From Cellvibrio japonicus Ueda107 (GTDB taxonomy: Bacteria; Pseudomonadota; Gammaproteobacteria; Pseudomonadales; Cellvibrionaceae), in assembly GCF_000019225.1 (NCBI RefSeq), contig NC_010995.1:934001-998000 (forward strand): 64,000 nt of DNA, in the 5' to 3' direction. This document shows, piece by piece, positions 42,207 through 51,331 of this stretch. A program made the translations under genes and the position numbers. Below the pieces are notes generated by a model. It made no database searches and was not told where the DNA came from. It saw only the letters and a program-made list of their open reading frames with translations. Every line of letters begins with the position of its first letter. The stretch's first letter is position 1.

Positions 42207-43100
42207 TTAATTTGATAACCTTTCGTTTAATTCTTTTTGAATTGTTGTAGAGGCTGCATCTATAGCAGTAGTCCCTATGTTCTGTCCAATAGTAGTACCA
42301 GCTTCGCCAGCACCACCACCATATGAAGCTCTTGTAGTATCCGAAATGTGTTGACCAAGACCACTGGACTTACCAAGGTTATCTAATTTGGAAGCAACCT
42401 GATTGGCAATCTTTGCTCCCGCCCCAGCACCTGCTGCACCACCAGCCACGACAACTGCTGCCTCTGTTGCAGTAGTCGCTTTACCATCTATTGCATTCGA
42501 TGCAACAGTACCAACACCATTGGCTGTGCCGCCTACCGCTGCCGTGGTTGCCACTGCTTTTGAAGCTGATATGGTTCCTTGCAGTGCCTGGGTCGCTAAA
42601 CGACCACCAATCCCCCCAGTAACAGCACCCACGGCACCTGCTATTGCAATTTTGCTCATACTGTTAGCGTTAAAGCCCAGATCACCTTTACTTGCTTGAG
42701 AAATAATTTCAAATCCAATTCCAATAGCCGCACCAAATATCCCAAATTCACCTGTGGGATCAGTGTAATTAACAGGGTCGTTATGAACGTAGGCATACAG
42801 ATTGATCTGATCCTCATACCCGATGGGGTCGGTTTGCAAGAATCTCCCTAACTGCGCCGAATAAATCCGCGCCTTATAGTAATGCAATCCTATCTCCGAT
42901 AAATAGAGTTGCCCGGTGTAAGAGAACCTGCCCAGATTATTGGCGTGTGGTATTCCGTAAGTGTCGTAAGTATTGGCTTTGATTACGCTGTTGGCCGGAT
43001 TGCTGACGGCAATAATGGAACCCTGATGGTCATTGTGCAGATAGCGGCGGTTGGTGCTGGACGCGCTGCTGCCTTCATACCACACCACCGGGTTGTCCAC
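42207..43100 (-). CDS. Orphan RHS core fragment with glycine-rich toxin tip
   Basis: 297 residues from an internal GTG, but homology to the RHS core continues upstream to 43211, directly after the stop of the immunity gene at 43215. The core part ends with the conserved TDPIGYEDQINLYAYVHNDP and DPTG. Its unique tip is rich in Gly and Ala (AIAGAVGAVTGGIGGRLATQ; AAVVVAGGAAGAGAGAKIAN), typical of the glycine-zipper stretch of RHS tips, perhaps membrane active. No catalytic motif recognised. It cannot be secreted by itself. Confidence 0.7.
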   Translation of the reverse strand: MDNPVVWYEGSSASSTNRRYLHNDHQGSIIAVSNPANSVIKANTYDTYGIPHANNLGRFSYTGQLYLSEIGLHYYKARIYSAQLGRFLQTDPIGYEDQINLYAYVHNDPVNYTDPTGEFGIFGAAIGIGFEIISQASKGDLGFNANSMSKIAIAGAVGAVTGGIGGRLATQALQGTISASKAVATTAAVGGTANGVGTVASNAIDGKATTATEAAVVVAGGAAGAGAGAKIANQVASKLDNLGKSSGLGQHISDTTRASYGGGAGEAGTTIGQNIGTTAIDAASTTIQKELNERLSN

Positions 43101-43214
43101 CCGCGAGCCGTGCAGGTAGGACCTGAGCAGTGAACCTGTTGATGAGTATTCGGCAATCAGTGCATCGCCATCGTATAAAAATTGGGTGATAACCCCATTG
43201 GCAGTTAACTTATA

Positions 43215-43856
43215 TTAGTGCTCGCGAATTACCTCTATTTTTCTGCCACCAATCATATTCAATACCAAATTATTCTGGCTTATCCAATCGATACGGCCAA
43301 AGTAAATTTGAATTTGAAATTCACTAGGGTTAATCCTATCTATTAAGTATCTTTCCCATTTCTTTCCTTTCCCTATTTCCATGTAGATTCGTGCCTCCAG
43401 CATTTCTTGCTCACAAAAAATTCGTGCCTTGATGTTTTCGTGTGGGCTTTTCTGACCTTTTCCTTCAAATATGTTAATAAAATTATTTATGCGTACATAT
43501 TCGCATGCCGCCTCTATGAATGAGGTATCTATACCCTGCGCACTAAAAGCCTGGTGAACTGTATTGGAAACAAAATTCAACATAAATTCCTGTTGTTTTT
43601 CGGTTTCCCATAATAAAAATTCATCTACTGGAAAATTACAATAAAATTCATATAGACCAATCACAACTCTATTTTTTTCTGATTGATCTCCATGATTAAA
43701 ATTTATGCTTAGTTTCCAAAAATCATCTGTTTTTATTTTCGGCATACCTTTAATAAAAAGAGCACAAATAACTCTAGACATATATTCAATTTTTGAGTCA
43801 TTTCCTGCTAAAGGTCTTTTTCCATATAAGCTGATATCTTTAAATATTTTTGGCAT
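43215..43856 (-). CDS. Putative immunity protein of the RHS toxin
   Basis: 213 residues; ATG at 43856 overlaps the RHS stop TAA by one base, with GGAGG six bases upstream. Soluble, no signal peptide. Its paralogue at 40289 follows the displaced copy of the same toxin tip, and this linked pairing is the main evidence for an immunity role. No named Imm family recognised. Confidence 0.7.
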   Translation of the reverse strand: MPKIFKDISLYGKRPLAGNDSKIEYMSRVICALFIKGMPKIKTDDFWKLSINFNHGDQSEKNRVVIGLYEFYCNFPVDEFLLWETEKQQEFMLNFVSNTVHQAFSAQGIDTSFIEAACEYVRINNFINIFEGKGQKSPHENIKARIFCEQEMLEARIYMEIGKGKKWERYLIDRINPSEFQIQIYFGRIDWISQNNLVLNMIGGRKIEVIREH

Positions 43857-46414
43857 TAGCAACCTCCTTCAGGTTTTGGCTTGCATTGTCTCGCTAACGA
43901 ATGCCCCTCTGCATCTAGTCGATTTGTTGCAGCCTGTTCACTGTTAAGCGCGGCTTGGCGACCAGGAATATTTGTTTCTTTGACAGATGCTTCGTACTTA
44001 TCTGTGTTTTCTGTTTTATTTAACGAGTTCACTTGAGAATTTGCTCTTGGAGAGCTGCCATCTTTATTCAGTTTCTGTCCACTAATACCTGTTTTCTTCA
44101 CATCACCTGTCGTTTTATCACGAATTTCGTAACGATGCTGAGGCTTCTTGCTAAGCTTACTGTTTCCGTGTGTTTTTGTGTAAGCTGCTTTTGCAGCTGC
44201 CTCAGTTGAGGTACTAACCTTGGAAAAATCACCAGAATTAATAGCTTCCCTGACAGCTTTTGATAATTCCTTAATAGCTGTTTTTGTGGCCGGATCCCTG
44301 AATGCCATATGCATATCGGCCATAGCTTGAGGGTTATATCCCATCATGCCAGTAGGGTCGGACATATTAACCGGATCATTCCCCACATAAGCATACAGAT
44401 TCATCTGATCCTCATACCCGATGGGGTCGGTTTGCAAAAACCTCCCCAACGGCGCCGAATAAATCCGCGCCTTATAGTAATGCAATCCTATCTCCGATAA
44501 ATAGAGTTGCCCGGTGTAAGAGAATCTGCCCAGGTTAGTGGCGTGTGGTATTCCGTAAGTGTCGTAAGTATTGGCTTTGATTACGCTGTTGGCCGGATTG
44601 CTCACGGCAATAATGGAACCCTGATGGTCATTGTGCAGATAGCGGCGGTTGGTGCTGGACGCGCTGCTGCCTTCATACCAGACAACCGGGTTGTCCACCC
44701 GCGAGCCGTGGAGGTAGGACCTGAGCAGTGAACCTGTTGATGAGTATTCGGCAATCAATGCATCGCCATCGTATAAAAACTGGGTGATAACCCCACTGGC
44801 ATTTAACTCATAGAGCCTGCCCAGCGGGTCGTATTTGAGCGTTGCGGTTTTGGCGCCGCTGACCTGGGTGAGGCGGTTTTCGACATCGTAGGTGTAGGTG
44901 GATGTCCCATCCGAAGTCAGGTTGCCGCGTGCGTCGTAGGAGAAGGCTTTGCCGTTGACGCTGGTGTATTGGTTGAGGCCATTGACGACATAGGCGCCTT
45001 TTTGGTTTTGATCACCGGTGTAGGCGTAAAGGCTGTTGGAGAGGTCGCGCGCAGTCATTTGGTTGGCGGGGTTGTAACGGAAGCTGTTGACCACATCCGA
45101 GGCGGTGCCGCTGAAATTGTGTTCCAGGCGGGCGAGGCGGCCAATGCCATCATAACCGTAGCTGCTGAGCGCGCCGCCACCGTAAGCAACGCCTGCCAGG
45201 GTTAAATCCTGGTGGTAGGTTGCCGTGAGGATAGGCGTTGCGGTGGTGGAGCTTTCCCGGATACCGGTCAGCAGATCGACACCGTCGTAGTCATACTGGA
45301 AGTAAATGCCTGAGGGGTGGGTGATCCGGGTTCGGTTACCGTTTTTGTCGTATTGGTAGTGAAGGGTCCTGGCGGTTGCCAGCAGGTTATTGGTGGAGGA
45401 TTTAATCTCACCAAAGCCGGTGTATTGGGTGGTGATGCCCTGGCCACTTAGCGAGCCGAACGTGACCTGGGTTTGCAGCCCGGCATTGTTGTAGGCGTAG
45501 TGCACATCGCTGGCGGGAGCGGGCAGGTCTTTTATGGTGACCCGGTTTAAGGGATCGAAGCTGTAGTGGATGATGTGGCCATCGCGTTTGCGATGTGATG
45601 TGCGATTGTCATTATTGTCGTAGCCGTATTCTTCGTAATCGCTGTGATCCACGCTGCCGGTGTTGGTTTTGGAGGGAAATACCCAGCGGCTGAGGCGACC
45701 GAAGTGATCGTAATACAACATCGCACGATTGCCGTTGGCATCGGTAATGCCTTCCTTTTCCCAAAAACTGTTGTAGCTATAGCGCGCGTAGTACTGCGCC
45801 AGGGGTGTCAGGTACGCTTTGCGGATGGCGGTCATCCGGTCTTTGCTGTCGTATTCATACCGGGTGATGCGGTCGTGGCCGTGGGCACCTTTGCCGATAT
45901 TGCTGCAGGGATCGGTGGCCAGGGTTTGGTGCGGTGACGAGATATTCATACGCACCGTGTCGCACTTCAACCGGCTCCGCTCGTCATAGGAAAATTGACG
46001 GATTTTTTCCGTGATACCCAGATGATTGTGCGTGCTTTCCGAGGTCTTGCGGCCCCAGTCATCGTAGGTAAACCGGCTGGTGGATCGGATATCGTAGCGA
46101 TAGCCGCTGGATTCCCAGTCTTTGGGCGCAATGGTGTGGGCTGGCCAGGCGTAGAGGAAACCGGTTTCAATTTTTTCCAGCAGGCCCTGTGCGTTGTAGG
46201 TATTGCGGGTGGCGTTAAAGAGACGTCCGCCGGTGCCATCGGGATCGGGCAATATCACGCCGGTTAACTGGCCGCCGAGGTCATAGCGTTTGCCGGTTTT
46301 GTAATTAGCGGCGTTGTCCTGTGCGCTGGCTCCCGACGACAACACAATACAGGCCAGCAGGAATAACGGGAGTGCAACAGCATTAACGAGGCGTTTCGCA
46401 AAAAAATACGTCAT
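43856..46414 (-). CDS. RHS-repeat protein with URI/GIY-YIG-like toxin tip
   Basis: 852 residues. Signal peptide (ALPLFLLACIVLSSGASA), then many YD repeats (YNAQGLLEKIETG, YDDWGRKTSES, YDPLGRLYELNASG), the RHS core end YEDQMNLYAYVGNDPVNMSD and DPTG, and a 155-residue tip. The tip (HRYEIRDKTTGDVKKTGISG; SPRANSQVN; AALNSEQAATNR) resembles the Tox-URI GIY-YIG-type nuclease group of polymorphic toxins, which would cut DNA. There is no PAAR or VgrG, and the Sec signal suggests surface or outer-membrane delivery. The immunity gene overlaps its stop. Confidence 0.78.
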   Translation of the reverse strand: MTYFFAKRLVNAVALPLFLLACIVLSSGASAQDNAANYKTGKRYDLGGQLTGVILPDPDGTGGRLFNATRNTYNAQGLLEKIETGFLYAWPAHTIAPKDWESSGYRYDIRSTSRFTYDDWGRKTSESTHNHLGITEKIRQFSYDERSRLKCDTVRMNISSPHQTLATDPCSNIGKGAHGHDRITRYEYDSKDRMTAIRKAYLTPLAQYYARYSYNSFWEKEGITDANGNRAMLYYDHFGRLSRWVFPSKTNTGSVDHSDYEEYGYDNNDNRTSHRKRDGHIIHYSFDPLNRVTIKDLPAPASDVHYAYNNAGLQTQVTFGSLSGQGITTQYTGFGEIKSSTNNLLATARTLHYQYDKNGNRTRITHPSGIYFQYDYDGVDLLTGIRESSTTATPILTATYHQDLTLAGVAYGGGALSSYGYDGIGRLARLEHNFSGTASDVVNSFRYNPANQMTARDLSNSLYAYTGDQNQKGAYVVNGLNQYTSVNGKAFSYDARGNLTSDGTSTYTYDVENRLTQVSGAKTATLKYDPLGRLYELNASGVITQFLYDGDALIAEYSSTGSLLRSYLHGSRVDNPVVWYEGSSASSTNRRYLHNDHQGSIIAVSNPANSVIKANTYDTYGIPHATNLGRFSYTGQLYLSEIGLHYYKARIYSAPLGRFLQTDPIGYEDQMNLYAYVGNDPVNMSDPTGMMGYNPQAMADMHMAFRDPATKTAIKELSKAVREAINSGDFSKVSTSTEAAAKAAYTKTHGNSKLSKKPQHRYEIRDKTTGDVKKTGISGQKLNKDGSSPRANSQVNSLNKTENTDKYEASVKETNIPGRQAALNSEQAATNRLDAEGHSLARQCKPKPEGGC
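44344..44821 (-). repeat. RHS core-end segment repeated at 42742-43211 and 41685-41925
   Basis: About 470 bp encoding LNASGVITQFLYDGDAL to DPTG is nearly identical at 42742-43211 and partly at 41685-41925. Such copies provide homology for swapping tips by recombination. Confidence 0.8.
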
Positions 46415-46427
46415 GGCAATGATCCTT

Positions 46428-48236
46428 TTAGAGGCACTCCGTTAGATTGGATTTGGGGGAAAACTCGGAGACCTGGTTTCCATAGTGGTCATATTCGTAA
46501 CAGGTGCGGCGGGTTGTGCCGTCGGCAATCTGGTCTATACCGCGCAGCCACAAGTTGTTGGCAACCCCGGAGCGACCATAGTGATAGCGTGTAATCACCA
46601 GGTTGGCGGGCGTTGCGCAGGTATCGGCGGACAGGTTGGCAGCGCCTTCGGTGCAGGAGCGCTCTTCATAGGGAAGCCATACCGGTGTGTCGGCCCTGAC
46701 CAGTGAGCCGGAAGTGTTTTTATACCAGGCGTAGTATTGCTGGTATTTGTACCAGGTCGTCGCTCGAATACCTTGCGCGTTGGGCGGGCTGGTAACAGTT
46801 TTGATACCGCCGTGTTCCGGGTAATAGCTGTAATCCGTAATTGCGCCATTGGCATCTTTTTCCCAGAGCGGCTTGTTGCAGGTTTTCAGGTTATCGCAGG
46901 TACTTGGATAACCGGTTTGCGTCGCGCGCGATTCACCGCTAGCGGTTTGCGTGATTTTGGTGAGGTTGCCCCGGGTATCGTATTCATAGGCGTAGTGGCG
47001 GCCTTTTACACTGGCGGTGGCCATTTTATTCAGGTCGTTATTGAAAAACGTCGCCTGCACATCATCGGCTCTTTTAACATTATTGATCCGTGGAAACAGC
47101 ATTCCCGTTGACATGAGTGCCTGGGTTAATCCCATGGGCCCCCGGCTGTTGCCGGCTTCTATATACAGTACATGGGCCCCTGGGTATTCGTAGCTCCAAC
47201 TGCCTTTGTTATTGGTCAGGCTGCGTACAACATTGGTTTTTTTAATAGGGCATTGATGCGACATTGATTCTTCCAGTAAACAGATCCTCACATGGGCATA
47301 ATCGTAAACATGGACAGTATTCCCTTTACTGGTGGCTTCTTTTATTTGGGTAATGCGCGGCTCAAAAGGAGCTCCAAAGTTATCCATGGTGTAATTACTG
47401 TGTAGGTAAGAGGTTGTTCTACCACCCGCGTCTGTCACCTTGAACATACCGGTCACACCTGCATTGCCAGAAAACATAATGGAATGGGATGGCCATAGAT
47501 AACTCGCCTGTGGCCAGGCCTGGGTTAGGGGGCAGCTATCGGCCACAGGAGAGCAGGACTCAACGGCATTATTGAGCGCAATGATTTTTTCCGGGAATTC
47601 AAACCTGGCCCGCTCTTCTCCACTCGGATTGGATGGCAGGCTGTTTGAGCGATAGACATATTTTAATTGCAGGCCGGTATTGCTGGTGACCGATTGTATC
47701 CGGCCGGATTTTTTATGGACTTTGATCTGGTATCCGTTGGGATAGGTGACTTCATCCAGGTTTGTGCCCGGCAATACAACTGTGCCGTCATTCATGGTGT
47801 AACGAAAGCTGTCCGGGCCAAGCTGCTCCAATAACGCCCCATCATTATTTTGGGCTTTAAAGGTCGCATGCGAAAATATATCGCCAGTGACTTTAAGAAA
47901 ACTCTGGCTTTTGTGACCGACGGTAGCCGTGCGCCAGTAATTAGGGCCGCTGTTGCCGATGCCGACATGGATATTGTAGTCATCGCGAAAACCCCAAAAG
48001 TAATTGCGATAGGTAGCGATGGTATGGGGCAGTGCACTCACACCATTACCAATATTCACATCATTCAGTTTTACCGGCGCATGGCCGGACATTAAATCGA
48101 CACCGGCGTCGTCGCTGAGGGTGACTTCCGGTGGTGGTGGCAAAGTAGAACTGTGAGCTGCGATAGAAACCAGCGATCCTATTGCCAGTGTTATAAGGAC
48201 GGTGACGGGTAGCGGAAAAAATCCGTGACGATACAT
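46428..48236 (-). CDS. RHS/YD-repeat secreted protein, N-terminal part of the system
   Basis: 602 residues from ATG 48236 with GGAG upstream; the frame is open to 48479, but that part is non-coding. Signal peptide (LPVTVLITLAIGSLVSIAAH), then a beta-rich shell and scattered YD repeats (YEYDTRGNLTKITQTASG; CYEYDHYGNQVSEFSPKSN). It ends thirteen bases before the next RHS gene, which has its own signal peptide, so the two proteins may assemble as one split RHS shell. No toxin tip. Confidence 0.7.
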   Translation of the reverse strand: MYRHGFFPLPVTVLITLAIGSLVSIAAHSSTLPPPPEVTLSDDAGVDLMSGHAPVKLNDVNIGNGVSALPHTIATYRNYFWGFRDDYNIHVGIGNSGPNYWRTATVGHKSQSFLKVTGDIFSHATFKAQNNDGALLEQLGPDSFRYTMNDGTVVLPGTNLDEVTYPNGYQIKVHKKSGRIQSVTSNTGLQLKYVYRSNSLPSNPSGEERARFEFPEKIIALNNAVESCSPVADSCPLTQAWPQASYLWPSHSIMFSGNAGVTGMFKVTDAGGRTTSYLHSNYTMDNFGAPFEPRITQIKEATSKGNTVHVYDYAHVRICLLEESMSHQCPIKKTNVVRSLTNNKGSWSYEYPGAHVLYIEAGNSRGPMGLTQALMSTGMLFPRINNVKRADDVQATFFNNDLNKMATASVKGRHYAYEYDTRGNLTKITQTASGESRATQTGYPSTCDNLKTCNKPLWEKDANGAITDYSYYPEHGGIKTVTSPPNAQGIRATTWYKYQQYYAWYKNTSGSLVRADTPVWLPYEERSCTEGAANLSADTCATPANLVITRYHYGRSGVANNLWLRGIDQIADGTTRRTCYEYDHYGNQVSEFSPKSNLTECL

Positions 48237-48294
48237 TATAAAATTCTCCATGAATGTTGGCGGATAAGGACAGGCGTCCTCTGTGTCCCAATGA

Positions 48295-48768
48295 TTACCG
48301 TGTCGTGACGTACACCGTGGCGGTGGCCTGGCCGCCTTTGCCGTCTGCAATGGTGTAGGTGAAGGTGCCTGAGGCGGGGCCAAAGGTGCCGACGATATTG
48401 AACGTGTTGCCGTTGCGGGTGACATGGCCGATGGACAGGCTGGTAAAGGAAACGATGGTGAGTGGATCGCCATCGGCATCGCTGTCGTTGGCCAATGGAT
48501 TTAACGTAAAGGTGCGATAGAGCGGGCTGAGGGTGATGTAATCCGGGTTGGCAATAGGCGCTGAATTGCCGGAGCCGCCGGCGGTCATGGTGGTTCGGTT
48601 ACCGGCGGGGTCGTACTGATAGGCGCGGGTGCCGTTTTGCGGATCGCTGGCATCCGTTAATCGCCCTAATTCATCGTAGGTGTATTCGTATGTTATCGCC
48701 TGGGCAAGCGCCGCTATGGGTGTGGCGATAAGCAAAATGCTAAAGAGTAATTGCCTGGTGTTATTCAC
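48295..48768 (-). CDS. Small secreted RHS-repeat/Ig-like protein
   Basis: 157 residues from a GTG with a perfect GGAGG five bases upstream; an in-frame ATG at 48798 is less likely. Signal peptide (LLFSILLIATPIAALA), one YD repeat (YEYTYDELGRLTDASDP; YQYDPAGNRTTM) and a Big_9/cadherin-like domain (NPLANDSDADGDPLTIVSFT, then GTFTYTIADGKGGQATATVY). First gene of the three-gene RHS operon. Confidence 0.75.
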   Translation of the reverse strand: MNNTRQLLFSILLIATPIAALAQAITYEYTYDELGRLTDASDPQNGTRAYQYDPAGNRTTMTAGGSGNSAPIANPDYITLSPLYRTFTLNPLANDSDADGDPLTIVSFTSLSIGHVTRNGNTFNIVGTFGPASGTFTYTIADGKGGQATATVYVTTR

Positions 48769-49161
48769 AGTTCCCTCCGGAGGATTCGATATTTGCATGA
48801 AAGGCTATCAAAGAAAAAACAGGTAGGTAAGCCTTGTTTAAGCCTTTAAGCGGTGAATACGTATGCAGGGGGTTGGGGGAGGGCTATCAGTTATCAATAT
48901 GATTTTTCTGTATAAACAGATTTTCCTGATTTTTTATACCTGAGTTTTTTTTCGCTGGTTGTTATTCCTGTCCTATTAATTTCCCTTCCTCCCAATGTCG
49001 GTTTAGCCATGCGCCAAAATTCGTGGCCCTGGTAGGTTTTTGTTTGCCATTGGGGTTTATTTATTTCATTATTTTTTTGTTGTATTCATGTATACAAGAT
49101 GCGCATGGATGCAGCCTTATCACCAACGACCTTCGCAATAACAATAATTCAGGAGTCTTCC
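48769..49161 (+). promoter_or_regulatory. Divergent promoter region between RHS operon and CE15 gene, with GTATAC site
   Basis: About 390 bp gene-free. AT-rich from 48890 to 49090. CATGTATACAAG (49088-49098, centre GTATAC 49090-49095) recurs before the second CE15 gene at 51268 and, in a variant, before the GntR gene. FadR-type GntR regulators of hexuronate genes bind TGGTATACCA-like sites, so this is a good operator candidate. Confidence 0.5.
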
Positions 49162-51078
49162 ATGTTAATTCGGCAATTCATCAACAACCTGTTTTTCCAT
49201 CTACGGCTACCGATAGTGTGGTGTTTGTTCGCTTTAGTGAGCATCGATACTTACGCACAGAACCGTATTGATATACGCATGCAAGGGGTCGCAGGTACCG
49301 AGTCGGTTGCGCTGCAAGTCGGCGGGACAACCGTCAGTACCTGGACCCTGGGCACGGCGATGAGTACCTATACGGCCACTACCCAACTGGCGGGTGAAAT
49401 TCGTGTGGCTTTTACTAATGATGCCAGCGGACGCGATGTGCGGGTGGATTATATTGTGGTAAATGGAGAGACACGCCAGGCGGAAAACCAGCAGGTCAAT
49501 ACCGGCGCGTATAACGGTGGTTGTGGCCTGGGCAGTTACAGTGAATGGTTGCATTGCAATGGCTATATTGCGTTTGGCAGTGTGGGCGCACCGGCGGTGA
49601 GTTCCAGCTCTTCCAGTAGTCTTGTGTCTTCGGCAAATAATTCCACCTGTACCACTAGCGGCCAGCAATGCAATTGGTACGGCACGCTTTATCCTCTGTG
49701 CGTAACCACCACCAGCGGTTGGGGTTGGGAAAACCAGCGCAGTTGTATTGCGCGCGCTACATGTAGTGGCCAGCCTTCCCCCTTTGGTATCGTCGGTGGT
49801 GCAAGTTGTCCTTCATCGAGTGCCGGGTCAGTTAGCTCATCGTCTTCCAGTGTGGTGAGTTCTACACCGTCTTCGGCCAGTTCATCATCCAGCTCCCAAC
49901 TTTCTGATCCCCTGTTGCCGGCCGGTGTGGAAAACTCCGGTGCGGGATGTTATGTCCCGGCATTGCCGGCTTATGCGAACCTGACCGCGGTGGCAGCCTT
50001 GCCTGACCCTTTCCGCGCGTTAAATGGCAATCGCATTACCAGCAAATACGATTGGACCTGCCGCCGCGCCGAAGTGAATAAGCAGGCGCAATTTTACGAA
50101 TTGGGCGAGAAGCCAGAGCCGGGCAGCAATGCGGTAACGGCTTCTGCATCGGGCAATAGTATTACGGTGACCGTGCAGGATGCGGGTCGCTCTATTTCCT
50201 TCAGTGCCAGCATTCAGTTGCCCTCGTCGGGGACGGCACCTTACCCGGCGGTGATTGGCATGGGTGGCTCTTCATTGAATAACAATGGTTTGCTCAGTCG
50301 CGGTGTGGCAGTGATTAATTTTAATAACAATGATATTGCTGAGCAGACGAACGGCAGTTCCCGCGGTCTTGGCAAGTTTTATACGCTCTATGGCAATAAC
50401 CACAGTGCCGGTGCTATGACTGCCTGGGCCTGGGGGGTGAGCCGTTTGATCGATGCCCTGGAAAAAACACCGGCAGCGCGCATTGATGCAAAACGCCTGG
50501 GTGTGACCGGCTGTTCGCGCAATGGCAAGGGTGCCTTAATTGCCGGCGCGTTGGATGAGCGCATTCTATTGACGATTCCACAGGAGAGCGGCTCCGGTGG
50601 TTCGGCGGCCTGGCGCGTATCCGATGCGCAGCGCAGTGCGGGGCAGAATGTGCAGACCCTGAGCCAGATCGTGACCGAGAACGTGTGGTTCCGCAGTAAT
50701 TTTTCACAGTTTGCCAACACGGCAACACGCTTGCCCTTTGACCATCACCAGGTGATGGGGCTGGTGGCGCCGCGCGCACTGCTGGTATTGGAAAATACCT
50801 CCATGGAGTGGCTGGGTAATGTGAGCACATATACCGCGTCGGTCGCGGCGCGTGAAATCTGGACGGCGCTGGGGATTACCGATCGTATGGGCGTATCGCA
50901 ACTCGGTGGCTACCAGCATTGTGTGTTCCCCTCATCCCAACAGGCGGTACTGGATGCGTTTGTCGATAAATTCCTGCGCGGTGTGAGTTCTGCCAATACC
51001 AATGTGATGCGCACGGATGGCAATTACAGCGTGGATCGCGCGCGTTGGATTAACTGGACTACCCCCACTCTCCAATAG
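49162..51078 (+). CDS. Modular glucuronoyl esterase (CE15) with CBM60-like and CBM10 modules
   Basis: 638 residues from ATG 49162 with AGGAG. Signal peptide; a CBM60/36-like xylan-binding domain (DVRVDYIVVNGETRQAENQQ; YSEWLHCNGYIAFG), serine linker, CBM10 cellulose-binding module (CNWYGTLYPLC; GWGWENQRSCIARATC), second serine linker, and the CE15 alpha/beta-hydrolase. Catalytic Ser is in GVTGCSRNGKGAL, the acid in TIPQESGSGG and the His in GGYQHC. It cuts the ester between lignin alcohols and 4-O-methylglucuronate on xylan. A second CE15 gene follows. Confidence 0.9.
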   Translation: MLIRQFINNLFFHLRLPIVWCLFALVSIDTYAQNRIDIRMQGVAGTESVALQVGGTTVSTWTLGTAMSTYTATTQLAGEIRVAFTNDASGRDVRVDYIVVNGETRQAENQQVNTGAYNGGCGLGSYSEWLHCNGYIAFGSVGAPAVSSSSSSSLVSSANNSTCTTSGQQCNWYGTLYPLCVTTTSGWGWENQRSCIARATCSGQPSPFGIVGGASCPSSSAGSVSSSSSSVVSSTPSSASSSSSSQLSDPLLPAGVENSGAGCYVPALPAYANLTAVAALPDPFRALNGNRITSKYDWTCRRAEVNKQAQFYELGEKPEPGSNAVTASASGNSITVTVQDAGRSISFSASIQLPSSGTAPYPAVIGMGGSSLNNNGLLSRGVAVINFNNNDIAEQTNGSSRGLGKFYTLYGNNHSAGAMTAWAWGVSRLIDALEKTPAARIDAKRLGVTGCSRNGKGALIAGALDERILLTIPQESGSGGSAAWRVSDAQRSAGQNVQTLSQIVTENVWFRSNFSQFANTATRLPFDHHQVMGLVAPRALLVLENTSMEWLGNVSTYTASVAAREIWTALGITDRMGVSQLGGYQHCVFPSSQQAVLDAFVDKFLRGVSSANTNVMRTDGNYSVDRARWINWTTPTLQ

Positions 51079-51100
51079 TTGCCATTGTGTCAATGGGCCG

Positions 51101-51132
51101 TCAAAACAACTTGCTATGGCAGGTTGTTTTGA
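51101..51132 (+). terminator. Stem-loop after first CE15 gene
   Basis: 14-bp stem with arms TCAAAACAACTTGC and GCAGGTTGTTTTGA (one G-T pair) and a 4-base loop. Confidence 0.7.
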
Positions 51133-51265
51133 TGGGTAGATAAGTGAAAAATTTTACAGGGAATGTATTTTTTATGGTTAGAAATTTTCGATAGCGCTTG
51201 ATTTTTCTATACAGAGTATTGTTTGCCTTTGCTGAAAACTTGCCGCAAGATGAATTTATGTGCAC

Positions 51266-51276
51266 ATGTATACAAG
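51266..51276. promoter_or_regulatory. GTATAC operator-like site before the second CE15 gene
   Basis: ATGTATACAAG at 51266-51276, same core and right flank as at 49088, 56 bp before the start codon. Candidate binding site for the GntR regulator encoded at 52825. Confidence 0.5.
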
Positions 51277-51331
51277 TTGTGTGCGTGCGACGGCAAAACC
51301 CACAGGGTAATAACAATAATTTGGAGTTTGT

